Shown in pieces: positions 26,429 through 34,968 of a stretch of DNA of 64,000 nucleotides. The translations under genes and the position numbers were made by a program. The number at the start of each line of letters is the position of its first letter. The stretch's first letter is position 1. The DNA is from Mycolicibacter heraklionensis (GTDB lineage Bacteria; Actinomycetota; Actinomycetes; Mycobacteriales; Mycobacteriaceae): assembly GCF_019645815.1 (NCBI RefSeq), contig NZ_CP080997.1, positions 620,001 to 684,000 on the forward strand, read 5' to 3'. The notes beneath the pieces are model-generated. The model made no database searches. It had not been told where the DNA came from and saw nothing but the letters and a program-made list of their open reading frames with translations.

Positions 26429-27991
26429 ATGGTCGATCGCGGCAGCAAGGGGCGTCTCAGCAGGAACCGCCATACCTTCGCCTCGGCGAGTTCGGTGGGG
26501 GTCTGCTTAGCGCTGGGGTTGGCGCCTGCGGCACCGGCATACGCCGACTTCGACGACCTGTTCGACCAACTCCTCGACGCCGCGGGTATGGGGGCGTTGG
26601 CGCTGCCCGAACCGGCAGATGCCACCGATGCGCTGGATCTTTCGCAGGTGGTGGGCAACGACATCTACACCTGGGCATCGGTGGTCGAGGTCGTCTTCGC
26701 CGGGCTGTTCCAGAACCAGCTCTACGCGACCGTTCACGACCTCGGTGAGCTGTGGATCCAAGGTCCGGGGGTGCTGCTCGACCCGATCATCAACCCGCTG
26801 TTCGCCGTCGACGGTGCCTGCGGCCTGATCTGTAACGGCGTCGACGGCACGGTGGATCACCCCGACGGCGGCGACGGCGGATGGCTGTTCGGCGACGGTG
26901 GCAACGGCTACAACCCGGGCGCCTCCGAAGACACCGAACTCGGCGTCAACGGCGGGGACGGCGGCGACGCCAAGATGATCGGCAACGGCGGCTGGGGCGG
27001 CGACGGCGGGGCCAGTGCCGACGGCGGTGTCGGCGGTGTCGGCGGCTGGCTGATGGGCAACGGCGGCGACGGCGGTTGGGGTGGTGACGGACTGGACAGC
27101 GTGTCGGGCACCGCCGGCAACGGTGGTGACGGCGGACTCGGCGGCAACGCCATCTCGCTGTTCGGTGCGGGCGGACGCGGTGGTGACGGCGGTGACGGCG
27201 GCTGGGGCAACGACGGCGGTGACGGCGGCAACGGCGGCGCCGCCGGTGACGGTGGCAACGCGGTGGCCGGCTTCGGCGGCCCCGGTGGCTCCGGAGGCTA
27301 CGGCGGTAACGGCGGCGCGGGCACCGCCGAGCACCCGAGCGGTGGTAACGGCGGGGACGGCGGCGCCTCTGGGAACGCCGGCAACCTGGTGTTCATGGGC
27401 AACGCCGGACCCGGCGGCTTCAGCGCTCCCGGTGGTAACGGCGGCGACGGCCTGGCCGGCTCAGCCCAGGGCGACGGCGGCAACGGCGGCCGCGGCGGCG
27501 ACAGTGGCTCCGGCGGCTACGGCGGCAACCCGAGCCACGCTCGTGCCGGCGGTGCCGGCGGCAACGGCGGGGCTGCGGGATCGCCCACGGCCACCGCCGG
27601 CAATGGCGGTGACGGCGGCAATGGCGGTGACGGCATGCTCGGCCATCCCAACGGAGGTGAAGCCGGCGGAGGCGGCAAGGGTGGCACCGGTGGTGCCGGT
27701 GGTGCCGGGACGGCCGCTCATCCCGATGGCGGAGCCGGCGGGAAGGGCGGAAACGGGGGCAATGCCGGGGACGGCAACGCCGCGGCAGCCGGTGGGGACG
27801 GGGGCACCGGAGGCGCCGGTGGGACGGCGGCTGGGAGCGGATCGGTCGGGCCGGGCGGCGCGGGAGGCAACGGCGGTGACGGCGGGCAGGGGGTCCCGGG
27901 TGGAGCGGCCGGCAAGCCTGGCAGCGGTGGCGCCGGTGATCCGAACGGTGCTGCCGGCCAACCGGGCAGTCCCGGTGAGTCCTACGGTTAG
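26429..27991 (+). CDS. Secreted PGRS-repeat protein without catalytic domain
   Basis: This 520-aa protein has a basic N-terminus and signal segment (SSVGVCLALGLAPAAPAYA) ending before DFDDLFDQLLD. A helical domain follows to about residue 130, then the hallmark GVDGTVDHPDGGDGGWLFGDGG. The remaining ~370 residues are Gly-Gly-X PGRS repeats to the C-terminus. The signal-DFDD start and the GGWLFGDGG junction are shared with the GH5-PGRS proteins at 8.5-18.7 kb. This one is therefore the catalytic-domain-free form of that family and is not a PE-PGRS. A strong GGAGG site supports ATG 26429. Confidence 0.85.
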   Translation: MVDRGSKGRLSRNRHTFASASSVGVCLALGLAPAAPAYADFDDLFDQLLDAAGMGALALPEPADATDALDLSQVVGNDIYTWASVVEVVFAGLFQNQLYATVHDLGELWIQGPGVLLDPIINPLFAVDGACGLICNGVDGTVDHPDGGDGGWLFGDGGNGYNPGASEDTELGVNGGDGGDAKMIGNGGWGGDGGASADGGVGGVGGWLMGNGGDGGWGGDGLDSVSGTAGNGGDGGLGGNAISLFGAGGRGGDGGDGGWGNDGGDGGNGGAAGDGGNAVAGFGGPGGSGGYGGNGGAGTAEHPSGGNGGDGGASGNAGNLVFMGNAGPGGFSAPGGNGGDGLAGSAQGDGGNGGRGGDSGSGGYGGNPSHARAGGAGGNGGAAGSPTATAGNGGDGGNGGDGMLGHPNGGEAGGGGKGGTGGAGGAGTAAHPDGGAGGKGGNGGNAGDGNAAAAGGDGGTGGAGGTAAGSGSVGPGGAGGNGGDGGQGVPGGAAGKPGSGGAGDPNGAAGQPGSPGESYG

Positions 27992-28003
27992 CCGGCTAGC
28001 CGG
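27992..28003. terminator. Palindrome between convergent stops
   Basis: CCGGCTAGCCGG is a perfect 12-bp palindrome in the 37-bp gap between the PGRS gene stop and the convergent PPE stop. It is a short GC-rich candidate terminator without a T-run. Confidence 0.25.
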
Positions 28004-28028
28004 TTAGCTGACTGGCGCGCAGGCCGAC

Positions 28029-29480
28029 TCAGCTGAGCTGGTCCGGGTCTTCGGGAGTTTCCCAGGTGTGCGGCAACATCGGGATGGTCGGGCCCGCGGC
28101 GCTCTCGGTCACGGTGGTCAATCCGGTTACCGCAGAACCGGTCTCGTGACGAACGGTGCCGGAGAACCCGATCGGGCCCGCGCCGTGTTCGGCGGCCGCG
28201 ACGTCGTTCGGGTCGAGGTATTCGTAGCGGTTTCCGGGATCGGTCAGGGCCTTGCGCTGCCGTCGGCGGCGCTGCTGGCCCGCGAGAGCGGCACTGGCGG
28301 CCACCGCCTCGGCCGCATCGCGGCGCTGGTCCTGCGCAGGAGTGCCCACGCGCACTTTCATGCGCGCCCCGCTGGCCGGGCCGCCGCCCACCAGGTAGGG
28401 GACGAACCCTGCCTCGGCGCCGGTGAACGGAGGCGGAACCGCCGGGGCGCCTCCGGCGACAGTGGCGGCCGGGGCCAGCGTCGGCGGAGCCATGGCCGGG
28501 GGAGCCGCCGGGGCGGGGGCCGGCGGGGCCGACAGAGCCGGTGGTGCAGCGGCGGCCGGAACGGGCATCGGCGTGCTCGGGGCCGGCAGCGCCGGCGCGG
28601 CGGGAGCGGTGATACCCGCCAGGCCGGCCAGCCCGGCGAGACCGGCGAATCCGCCCACCGGTGAGACCGGAGCCACCAAGCCGAGCATCGTCTCGGTCAG
28701 CGACGTGACGGCCGGCGCTATCCCGAGGACGATCTCACCCGCGTAGTGCGGAGCGATCGTCATCAGCACCGGATCGCTGATCAGACTGGTCAGCGGGTTG
28801 TTGCTGGACAGGTCGGCTTGGATGGCCTCGTTGATCTCGGCGATCCGGGTGGTCCACCAGCTCTCCTGGTAGATGTTGCCGAAGTCCTGGGTGGGTGCCT
28901 GATCGGTCCGGTGCTGGTGGTCGCGGTGCTGGGGGGTATCGGGGTTGAGCACCGTCGGCGCGGTCGACGCCGCCGGCGACGACGCCACCGCGGCGCCGGC
29001 CACCGCCTGATACGTCGACATGGTGGCGGCCGCCTGGACCCACATCCGGGTGTAGTCGGCCTCGTTCAGGGCGATCGGAATCGCGTTGACCCCAAAGAAA
29101 TTCGTCGCCACCAGTACCGCGTGAATGGCGTGGTTGGCCGCCAGCTCGGCCAGGGTGGGCATGGCGGCCAACGCGGAGGTGTAGGCGGTGGCGGCGGTCT
29201 GGTGCTGGGCGGCCAGCGCCAGACTGTCCGCGCCGGCCTTCGCCAGCCAGGCCAGATACGGAACATTGGCCGCCACATAGGATTCCGCGCTCGGCCCCTG
29301 CCACGATCCCGCTTGCACCGCCGAGAGCATCGCGGAAAGTTCCTGTGCCACTTCGGTGTATTCCGTACTCAACGCATCCCACATCGCGGCGGCAGCCAGT
29401 AATGGCCCGGCGCCCGGACCGCTGCTCAGCAAGGCTGAGTGCACCTCCGGTGGTGAGGCCATCCAGATCGGCTCCGTCAT
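28029..29480 (-). CDS. PPE family protein (PPW-type)
   Basis: This 483-aa protein begins [21 protein letters not shown]. The PPE domain (~1-165) includes [13 protein letters not shown] and [20 protein letters not shown] long Pro/Ala-rich middle (~300-380) leads to the PPW-type C-terminus: [17 protein letters not shown], then YEYLDP and [15 protein letters not shown] 29480, with an AAAGGCGG site, starts the PPE motif directly; an upstream in-frame ATG is ignored. It is exported by ESX systems by family. It is convergent with the PGRS gene and lacks a neighbouring PE or esx gene. Confidence 0.9.
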   Translation of the reverse strand: MTEPIWMASPPEVHSALLSSGPGAGPLLAAAAMWDALSTEYTEVAQELSAMLSAVQAGSWQGPSAESYVAANVPYLAWLAKAGADSLALAAQHQTAATAYTSALAAMPTLAELAANHAIHAVLVATNFFGVNAIPIALNEADYTRMWVQAAATMSTYQAVAGAAVASSPAASTAPTVLNPDTPQHRDHQHRTDQAPTQDFGNIYQESWWTTRIAEINEAIQADLSSNNPLTSLISDPVLMTIAPHYAGEIVLGIAPAVTSLTETMLGLVAPVSPVGGFAGLAGLAGLAGITAPAAPALPAPSTPMPVPAAAAPPALSAPPAPAPAAPPAMAPPTLAPAATVAGGAPAVPPPFTGAEAGFVPYLVGGGPASGARMKVRVGTPAQDQRRDAAEAVAASAALAGQQRRRRQRKALTDPGNRYEYLDPNDVAAAEHGAGPIGFSGTVRHETGSAVTGLTTVTESAAGPTIPMLPHTWETPEDPDQLS

Positions 29481-29612
29481 AGCCGCCTTTCGCGCGGTGA
29501 ATAGCCGAAGCCTAAACCTCAAATCTTGGTCATTTCCTGGAAGTTTCCTCCGAATGCGGGGGCGATTGGCGATTTCGTCCGCATTCATGGAGGTCCATGT
29601 ACCTCAAGCGGT

Positions 29613-30806
29613 TTATCGGGCGGGCGGGCGCACCAGAAAACCGCTCATGATCAGACTGCGGGCCAGCTCTACCTGTTGCGCGGTCGCCAGTCCCGGAAGT
29701 TCGCCGACCCGGAACGGCTCGGTGCGCTCCGACAAAAACCGCATCGCGGCTTCGTGATCCGGGCGTGCCGTGACGATCAGCTGGGCGAACTGCAGGCCGA
29801 CACCGTCGGGCGTCGTGGTCACTCGGGAGTACAGCGGCTGTTGCTTGCGCACCACCGTGTCGGCGTCGAGCCCGACGGTGTCGGCGACCTGGCCGACCAC
29901 CGGGCAGCGGGCTCGCCGCACCAGCAGATCCTGCATGGCGCCAAGGCCTTCCGCGACGGTGTCGGGGGACTCGACGGCAGTCAGCCCGGCATGGATCAGG
30001 GTGGCCAGGCTCGCCCGCACCCGCGGGTCGTCCAGGTGTCTTGCGGGCAACCGGGTGTGCACCACGTCGTCGCGCAGACTCAGCATGTGCAGGGCGTGGG
30101 TCAGCAGCGTGAGCACGGTCGGCACATGGATCCCGACGGTCAGGTGCACCGACGGTCCCGCTGCGGTCTCGGCGGAGTGCACGCGGCCCCGCGGTAGGTA
30201 CAGGGTGTCCCCGGCCGCCAGGTGCAAACGGGTCGGCTCCGGCAGGTCAGCCGGGTCGACTTCGTGCAGCTGTTGCATCAGGTGTGGTGGCACCGGGTCG
30301 TCACCGTAGAAATACCAGGTCTTGCTGCCCTGGATCTGCAGCACCAGCACGTCGTGGTGGTCGTAGTGCGGCAGGAAGCCCGTGGCGGCCGGCGGCGTGA
30401 TGTAGGCGTTGACGTGGGTGGGGAAGTTCAGCTCGACCTCGACACCGTGGGTCAGCGTCGACATGGTGCGCAGGTACTTCTCGATGTTGTTGCAGATGAT
30501 CGTGTAGCCGGCGTCGGCCGCGGCGCGAACGCGCGCCGCGTCCAGGGTGCCGTCGGGCAGCGTGTACTGCTCGGGCTTCAGGTGATCGGCGCCACGCACC
30601 AGGCGTACCGCGGACGGCTCGGTGCCTAACGCCGCCAGCAGATCCTCGGCCGCCGACGGCCCGGCCAGCAGGCGCTCGAAGTAGTCGGTGCGCCCACGTT
30701 CGATGTGGTGCGGGGCGGCGCCCCACAACTCGTCGAGGAAGGACTGCACCGTCACCGGCGCCAGCAGCCAGCCCAGCGGGGATTCCAGGCTCTCGATCTC
30801 CGGCAC
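29613..30806 (-). CDS. JmjC/cupin-domain oxygenase (ROX-like)
   Basis: This is a 397-aa protein of the cupin-4/JmjC type. The Fe(II)-binding HxD is in FLPHYDHHDVLVLQIQG (near residue 180), followed by KTWYF. The distal His is in LYLPRGRVHSAETA (near 240). A helical and winged-helix-like C-terminal half follows. Relatives such as YcfD hydroxylate ribosomal-protein residues with 2-oxoglutarate and O2; the substrate here is unknown. GTG 30806 is chosen because it follows the preceding gene's stop by 5 bases, while upstream codons would overlap that gene. Confidence 0.8.
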   Translation of the reverse strand: MPEIESLESPLGWLLAPVTVQSFLDELWGAAPHHIERGRTDYFERLLAGPSAAEDLLAALGTEPSAVRLVRGADHLKPEQYTLPDGTLDAARVRAAADAGYTIICNNIEKYLRTMSTLTHGVEVELNFPTHVNAYITPPAATGFLPHYDHHDVLVLQIQGSKTWYFYGDDPVPPHLMQQLHEVDPADLPEPTRLHLAAGDTLYLPRGRVHSAETAAGPSVHLTVGIHVPTVLTLLTHALHMLSLRDDVVHTRLPARHLDDPRVRASLATLIHAGLTAVESPDTVAEGLGAMQDLLVRRARCPVVGQVADTVGLDADTVVRKQQPLYSRVTTTPDGVGLQFAQLIVTARPDHEAAMRFLSERTEPFRVGELPGLATAQQVELARSLIMSGFLVRPPAR

Positions 30807-30811
30807 CGGCC

Positions 30812-31192
30812 TCAAGCGCGGGTAAGCAACAGGGTGTGCGGCACCCCGGCCCGTCCAAGCAGCTGACGCCACGGCGGCTTCAGCAGCCCCACCGCCTCAT
30901 CGGTCGGCACCACCTGCGGGTTCGTGACGGCGAACGTCTTCCCGCCGACTTTGACCCGCCCGCCGTCGGCGGCCTGCAGGTTCTTGACCCAGTCGCGGCC
31001 GGTGCCGTACGGAAGCAGCACCGCGACGCCGTCGTCGGTGTGGAACATCGAGACCGGGGTGCGGTAGGTGGTGCCGGAGCGCCGGCCGGTGTGCTCGACG
31101 ATCGACCACATCGGCACCCAGCCGCAGATCGGGCGGAACAACGGATTCGTCACGACCCGGTTGAACCGGGCGCGCCGCTCGGAGAATTGCAC
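30812..31192 (-). CDS. Ddn-like F420-dependent oxidoreductase
   Basis: This 126-aa protein belongs to the deazaflavin-dependent nitroreductase family (split-barrel fold). It has NPLFRPICGWVPMWSIVEHTGRRSGTTYRTPV, the HTGRRSG signature contacting the F420 phosphate, and YGTGRDWVKNLQAADGGRV. These are the two strongest Ddn-family blocks. The substrate is unknown; homologues reduce quinones, nitroimidazoles or aromatic compounds. It is in tandem with a paralogue 3 bp away and upstream of the JmjC gene, forming a three-gene unit. Confidence 0.85.
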   Translation of the reverse strand: MQFSERRARFNRVVTNPLFRPICGWVPMWSIVEHTGRRSGTTYRTPVSMFHTDDGVAVLLPYGTGRDWVKNLQAADGGRVKVGGKTFAVTNPQVVPTDEAVGLLKPPWRQLLGRAGVPHTLLLTRA

Positions 31193-31195
31193 CGC

Positions 31196-31588
31196 TCAGG
31201 CCTGCCGGGTGAGCAGCACCGCCTGCTCGAACGGCAGCCGGGCAAAGACCCTCCGCGCCCGCGGGCTGACGTGCTCGGCCGCCTCTGCCTTGCTGACCAC
31301 CCGCGGCTCGCTAACGCCGAAGGTCTTGCCGTGCCGGCGCATGGTGCCACCACCGGCGGCCGTGATGTTCTTCAGCCAGTCACGGTCCGGGCCGTAGGTG
31401 AGCAGGATGGCCACCCCGTCATTGGTGCTGAACACGGTCAGCGGGGTGCGATAGGGCTTGCCGGAGCGCCGCCCGACGTGCTCGAGGATTCCGAACGTCG
31501 GAGCCCAGCCGGCCCACATTCGCTGGATTGGGTTGGTGACATGCCGGTTGAACCGGGCCAGCCGTTGCGGTAGTTGCATGATTGCCAT
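31196..31588 (-). CDS. Ddn-like F420-dependent oxidoreductase (paralogue)
   Basis: This paralogue of the next gene downstream shares NPIQRMWAGWAPTFGILEHVGRRSGKPYRTPL and YGPDRDWLKNITAAGGGTM. The EHVGRRSG motif matches the F420-binding block. ATG 31588 (GGAG 4 bp upstream) or ATG 31579 are plausible starts, giving 130 or 127 aa; the frame also reaches ATG 31615. The tandem pair suggests a local duplication. The substrate is unknown. Confidence 0.82.
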   Translation of the reverse strand: MAIMQLPQRLARFNRHVTNPIQRMWAGWAPTFGILEHVGRRSGKPYRTPLTVFSTNDGVAILLTYGPDRDWLKNITAAGGGTMRRHGKTFGVSEPRVVSKAEAAEHVSPRARRVFARLPFEQAVLLTRQA

Positions 31589-31671
31589 CCAACTCCGGGC
31601 ACCGACCCACTTCAACCCTCAACTACACCCTGTAGTCGAGCGAGGTCGCGCGAGCTGGGACACTGGTCGCC

Positions 31672-32991
31672 GTGGGTAATGCGGATCGAGCCACAGCGGT
31701 GTCGGAGCGGTTGTTCGCCGAGGCCTGCGCGGTGATCCCCGGCGGCGTCAACTCACCGGTCCGGGCTTTCGCAGCGGTGGGGGGCACGCCCCGCTTCATC
31801 GCCGAAGGGCAGGGCTGCTGGCTGACCGACGTCGACGGCAACCGCTATGTGGACCTGGTCTGCTCCTGGGGGCCGATGATCCTGGGCCACGCGCACCCCG
31901 CGGTGGTCGACGCGGTTCGCGACGCCGTCGGGACCGGCCTGTCGTTCGGGGCACCTACTCGCGGCGAGACCGAGCTGGTCACCGAGATCATCGCCCGGGT
32001 ACCGGCGGTGGACAAGCTCCGGCTGGTCAACTCAGGCACCGAAGCCACCATGAGCGCGCTGCGGCTGGCTCGCGGCTTCACCGGACGGTCCAAGGTCGTC
32101 AAGTTCTCCGGCTGCTATCACGGCCACGTCGACGCGCTGCTCGCCGACGCAGGCTCCGGGGTCGCCACCCTGTCGCTGCCGTCGTCGCCGGGGGTCACCG
32201 GCGCCACCGCCGCCGACACGATCGTGTTGCCCTACAACGACGTCGACGCCGTCCGGAAGGCCTTCGCCGAGTTCGGCGACCAGATCGCCGCCGTCATCAC
32301 CGAGGCCAGCCCCGGCAACATGGGTGTGGTGCCACCGGCGCCCGGCTTCAACGCCGAGCTGCGGACGATCACGAGCGAGCACGGGGCGCTGCTGATCATC
32401 GATGAGGTGATGACGGGCTTTCGGGTGAGCAGCAGCGGCTGGTATGGCATTGATCCGGTGGACGCCGACCTGTTCACCTTCGGCAAGGTGATCAGCGGTG
32501 GGCTGCCGGCCGCGGCATTCGGTGGCCGCGCCGAGGTGATGGACCGGCTGGCGCCGCTGGGGCCGGTCTACCAGGCCGGCACGCTGTCGGGAAACCCGGT
32601 GGCCACCGCCGCCGGTCTGGCCACCCTGCGTGCCGCCGACGACGACGTCTACGCCGCGCTGGACAAGAACGCCGACCGACTGACCGCGATGCTGGCCGAG
32701 GCGTTGACCGACGCCGGTGTGCCGCACCAGATTCCGCGGGCCGGGAACATGTTCAGCGTGTTCTTCGCCGACGAGCCCATCACCGACTTCGCCGCCGCCC
32801 GCGCGAGTGCGACCTGGCGCTTCCCGGCGTTTTTCCACACCCTGCTCGAGGCCGGTGTCTACCCGCCCTGCAGTGCCTTCGAGGCGTGGTTCGTCTCGGC
32901 CGCCCTGACCGACGAGGCCTTCGAACAGATCGCCGCTGCGCTACCCGCCGCGGCACGTGCCGCCGCCACCACCGGAGAGCCGAAACCCTGA
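31672..32991 (+). CDS. hemL: Glutamate-1-semialdehyde 2,1-aminomutase
   Basis: The enzyme converts glutamate-1-semialdehyde, the HemA product, to 5-aminolevulinate, the HemB substrate. It is a PLP fold-type I aminotransferase of 439 aa. Features are [49 protein letters not shown], and the PLP lysine K272 in [12 protein letters not shown]. The start is GTG 31672. Its stop overlaps the ATG of the following phosphoglycerate-mutase gene by one base. It completes the C5 heme pathway begun at 2.9 kb. Confidence 0.96.
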   Translation: MGNADRATAVSERLFAEACAVIPGGVNSPVRAFAAVGGTPRFIAEGQGCWLTDVDGNRYVDLVCSWGPMILGHAHPAVVDAVRDAVGTGLSFGAPTRGETELVTEIIARVPAVDKLRLVNSGTEATMSALRLARGFTGRSKVVKFSGCYHGHVDALLADAGSGVATLSLPSSPGVTGATAADTIVLPYNDVDAVRKAFAEFGDQIAAVITEASPGNMGVVPPAPGFNAELRTITSEHGALLIIDEVMTGFRVSSSGWYGIDPVDADLFTFGKVISGGLPAAAFGGRAEVMDRLAPLGPVYQAGTLSGNPVATAAGLATLRAADDDVYAALDKNADRLTAMLAEALTDAGVPHQIPRAGNMFSVFFADEPITDFAAARASATWRFPAFFHTLLEAGVYPPCSAFEAWFVSAALTDEAFEQIAAALPAAARAAATTGEPKP

Positions 32992-33599
32992 TGGCAGAAG
33001 AAACCCGCGTCCACCTGATCCGCCACGGCGAGGTCCACAATCCCGACGGCATTCTGTACGGCCGGCTGCCCGGTTTCCGGCTCTCCGACACCGGCCGCGC
33101 CCAGGCCGTGGCCGCCGCCGAATTGCTGGCCGGCCGCGACATCGTCGCGGTGATCGCCTCGCCGCTGCAGCGCGCCCAGGAGACCGCCGCCCCGATCGCC
33201 GCCCGGCACAACCTGCCGATCGACACCGACCATGACCTGATCGAGTCGACCAATATCTTTGAGGGCAAGCGGGTTTCACCTGGCGACGGCGCCTGGCGCC
33301 ACCCGCGGTTCTGGTGGCATCTGCGGAACCCGTTCACCCCGTCGTGGGGCGAGCCCTACGACCAGATCGCGGCCCGGATGGCCGCCGCGGTGAGTAAGGC
33401 CCGCGCTCGCGCCGCCGGCCACGAGGTGGTGTGCGTCAGCCATCAGCTGCCGGTCTGGACCGCACGCCAGCACCTCACCGGCAACCGGCTCTGGCACGAC
33501 CCGCGCCGGCGCGAATGCGGCGTGGGTTCGGTGACCACGTTGATCTACGACGGTGACCTTCTCGTCGACGTCGATTACCAGGTTCCGGCCGGCGGCTGA
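32991..33599 (+). CDS. Histidine phosphatase (phosphoglycerate-mutase-like) family protein
   Basis: This 202-aa protein begins [20 protein letters not shown]. The catalytic RHG histidine is at about residue 11. IASPLQRAQETA (Arg) is near 63, and the second catalytic His in VVCVSHQLPVW near 148. This defines the histidine-phosphatase superfamily; the substrate is not evident. Position between hemL and the tlpA-like gene matches Rv0525. The start overlaps the hemL stop. Confidence 0.87.
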   Translation: MAEETRVHLIRHGEVHNPDGILYGRLPGFRLSDTGRAQAVAAAELLAGRDIVAVIASPLQRAQETAAPIAARHNLPIDTDHDLIESTNIFEGKRVSPGDGAWRHPRFWWHLRNPFTPSWGEPYDQIAARMAAAVSKARARAAGHEVVCVSHQLPVWTARQHLTGNRLWHDPRRRECGVGSVTTLIYDGDLLVDVDYQVPAGG

Positions 33600-33601
33600 C
33601 G

Positions 33602-34192
33602 ATGCGGGCAGTGCTGATCGTCGGGGCAGTGCTGGCCGCCCTGATCTCGGGCTGCTCGGTCGGCGACGATGCCGTCACGCACGGCGGAACGTTTGAGTTC
33701 GTCTCCCCCGGCGGCAAGACCGACATCTTCTACGACCCACCGGACACCCGCGGCCGGCCCGGCCCGATCTCCGGGCCCGACCTGATGGACCCGTCACGCA
33801 CCATCGGCGTCGACGACTTCGGTGGCAAGGTCGTCGTCGTCAATGTGTGGGGGCAGTGGTGCGGACCGTGCCGTACTGAAATCAGCCAATTGCAAAAGGT
33901 TTACGACGACACCCGCGCCCAGGGTGTCGCTTTCCTGGGCATCGATGTCCGCGACCCCGAGCCGCAGGCGTCCCGCGACTTCATCTCCGACCGCCGCATC
34001 ACCTATCCGTCGATCTACGACCCGGCGATGCGCACCATGATCGCGTTCGGCGGTCGCTACCCCTCGTCGGTGATCCCGGCGACCATGGTGCTCGACCGCC
34101 AGCACCGGGTGGCGGCGGTGTTCCTCCGCGAAGTACTCGCCGAAGACCTGCAGCCCGTCGTGCAGCGGCTGGCTGCCGAGGCGGCGCCGTGA
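33602..34192 (+). CDS. TlpA/ResA-like thioredoxin-fold lipoprotein
   Basis: This 196-aa protein has a signal and lipobox (LAALISGCS; Cys18), so it should be a membrane-tethered extracytoplasmic lipoprotein. The redox site is WGQWCGPCRTE near residue 85, and VIPATMVLD supplies the cis-proline. It resembles ResA/CcsX, which reduces apocytochrome c thiols before heme attachment. It lies directly upstream of ccdA, resB and ccsB, and its stop overlaps the ccdA start by four bases. It corresponds to Rv0526. Confidence 0.9.
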   Translation: MRAVLIVGAVLAALISGCSVGDDAVTHGGTFEFVSPGGKTDIFYDPPDTRGRPGPISGPDLMDPSRTIGVDDFGGKVVVVNVWGQWCGPCRTEISQLQKVYDDTRAQGVAFLGIDVRDPEPQASRDFISDRRITYPSIYDPAMRTMIAFGGRYPSSVIPATMVLDRQHRVAAVFLREVLAEDLQPVVQRLAAEAAP

Positions 34193-34968
34193 GCGGCTTC
34201 ACCGCTACCGCCACCACCGGTCCGCTGCTGTTGGCCGTCGCCGTGTCGGCTTTGGCCGGGCTGGTGTCGTTCGCCTCGCCGTGCGTGGTGCCGTTGGTGC
34301 CGGGCTACCTGTCCTACCTGGCGGCCGTGGTGGGCGTCGACGAAACTCCAAGGGCCGGTGCGCTCGAGCCCCCGCCGGGCGCGAGGTGGCGTGTCGCGGG
34401 GTCGGCGGCGCTGTTCGTCGCCGGGTTCACCGCGGTGTTCCTGCTGGGCTCGGTGGCCGTGCTGGGCATGACCACCACGTTGATCACCAATCAGGTGCTG
34501 CTGCAGCGAGTCGGCGGCGCGGTGACGATCCTGATGGGCCTGGTGTTCGTCGGCTTCGTCCCGGCGCTGCAGCGGCAAGTCCGCTTCACCCCGCAGCAGC
34601 TGTCCACCGTGTTCGGGGCGCCGCTGCTGGGCGCGGTGTTCGCGCTCGGCTGGACACCGTGTCTGGGGCCGACCCTGACCGGGGTGATCGCGGTCGCCTC
34701 GACCACCGACGGCGCCGGGGTGGCCCGGGGCGTGGTGCTGGTGATCGCCTACTGCCTGGGCCTGGGCATCCCGTTCGTGGCGCTGGCGTTCGGGTCGGCC
34801 AGCGCAGTGGCCGGGCTCGGTTGGCTGCGCCGGCACACCCGCGCGATCCAGGTCCTGGGCGGGGTGTTGCTGATCGCGGTCGGGCTCGCCCTGGTCACCG
34901 GGGTGTGGGACCACTTCGTGGCCGCGGTCCGCGACGGGCTGGTCTCCGACGTCAGGCTGCCGATCTGA
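34189..34968 (+). CDS. ccdA: Cytochrome c biogenesis membrane protein CcdA
   Basis: This 259-aa polytopic membrane protein carries reducing equivalents from cytoplasmic thioredoxin to the extracytoplasmic TlpA/ResA-type protein. The two redox cysteines lie in the paired motifs SFASPCVVPLVPGYL (first half) and LGWTPCLGPTL (second half). About six hydrophobic helices are visible. GTG 34189 overlaps the preceding stop, and the stop overlaps the resB ATG. It corresponds to Rv0527. Confidence 0.93.
   Translation: MSGFTATATTGPLLLAVAVSALAGLVSFASPCVVPLVPGYLSYLAAVVGVDETPRAGALEPPPGARWRVAGSAALFVAGFTAVFLLGSVAVLGMTTTLITNQVLLQRVGGAVTILMGLVFVGFVPALQRQVRFTPQQLSTVFGAPLLGAVFALGWTPCLGPTLTGVIAVASTTDGAGVARGVVLVIAYCLGLGIPFVALAFGSASAVAGLGWLRRHTRAIQVLGGVLLIAVGLALVTGVWDHFVAAVRDGLVSDVRLPI

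Noticed and set aside
34281..34967. A plus-strand extension of the resB frame overlapping ccdA
   Set aside because: It is an Arg/Gly-rich shadow of ccdA. ATG 34968 overlaps the ccdA stop in the manner usual for this operon.
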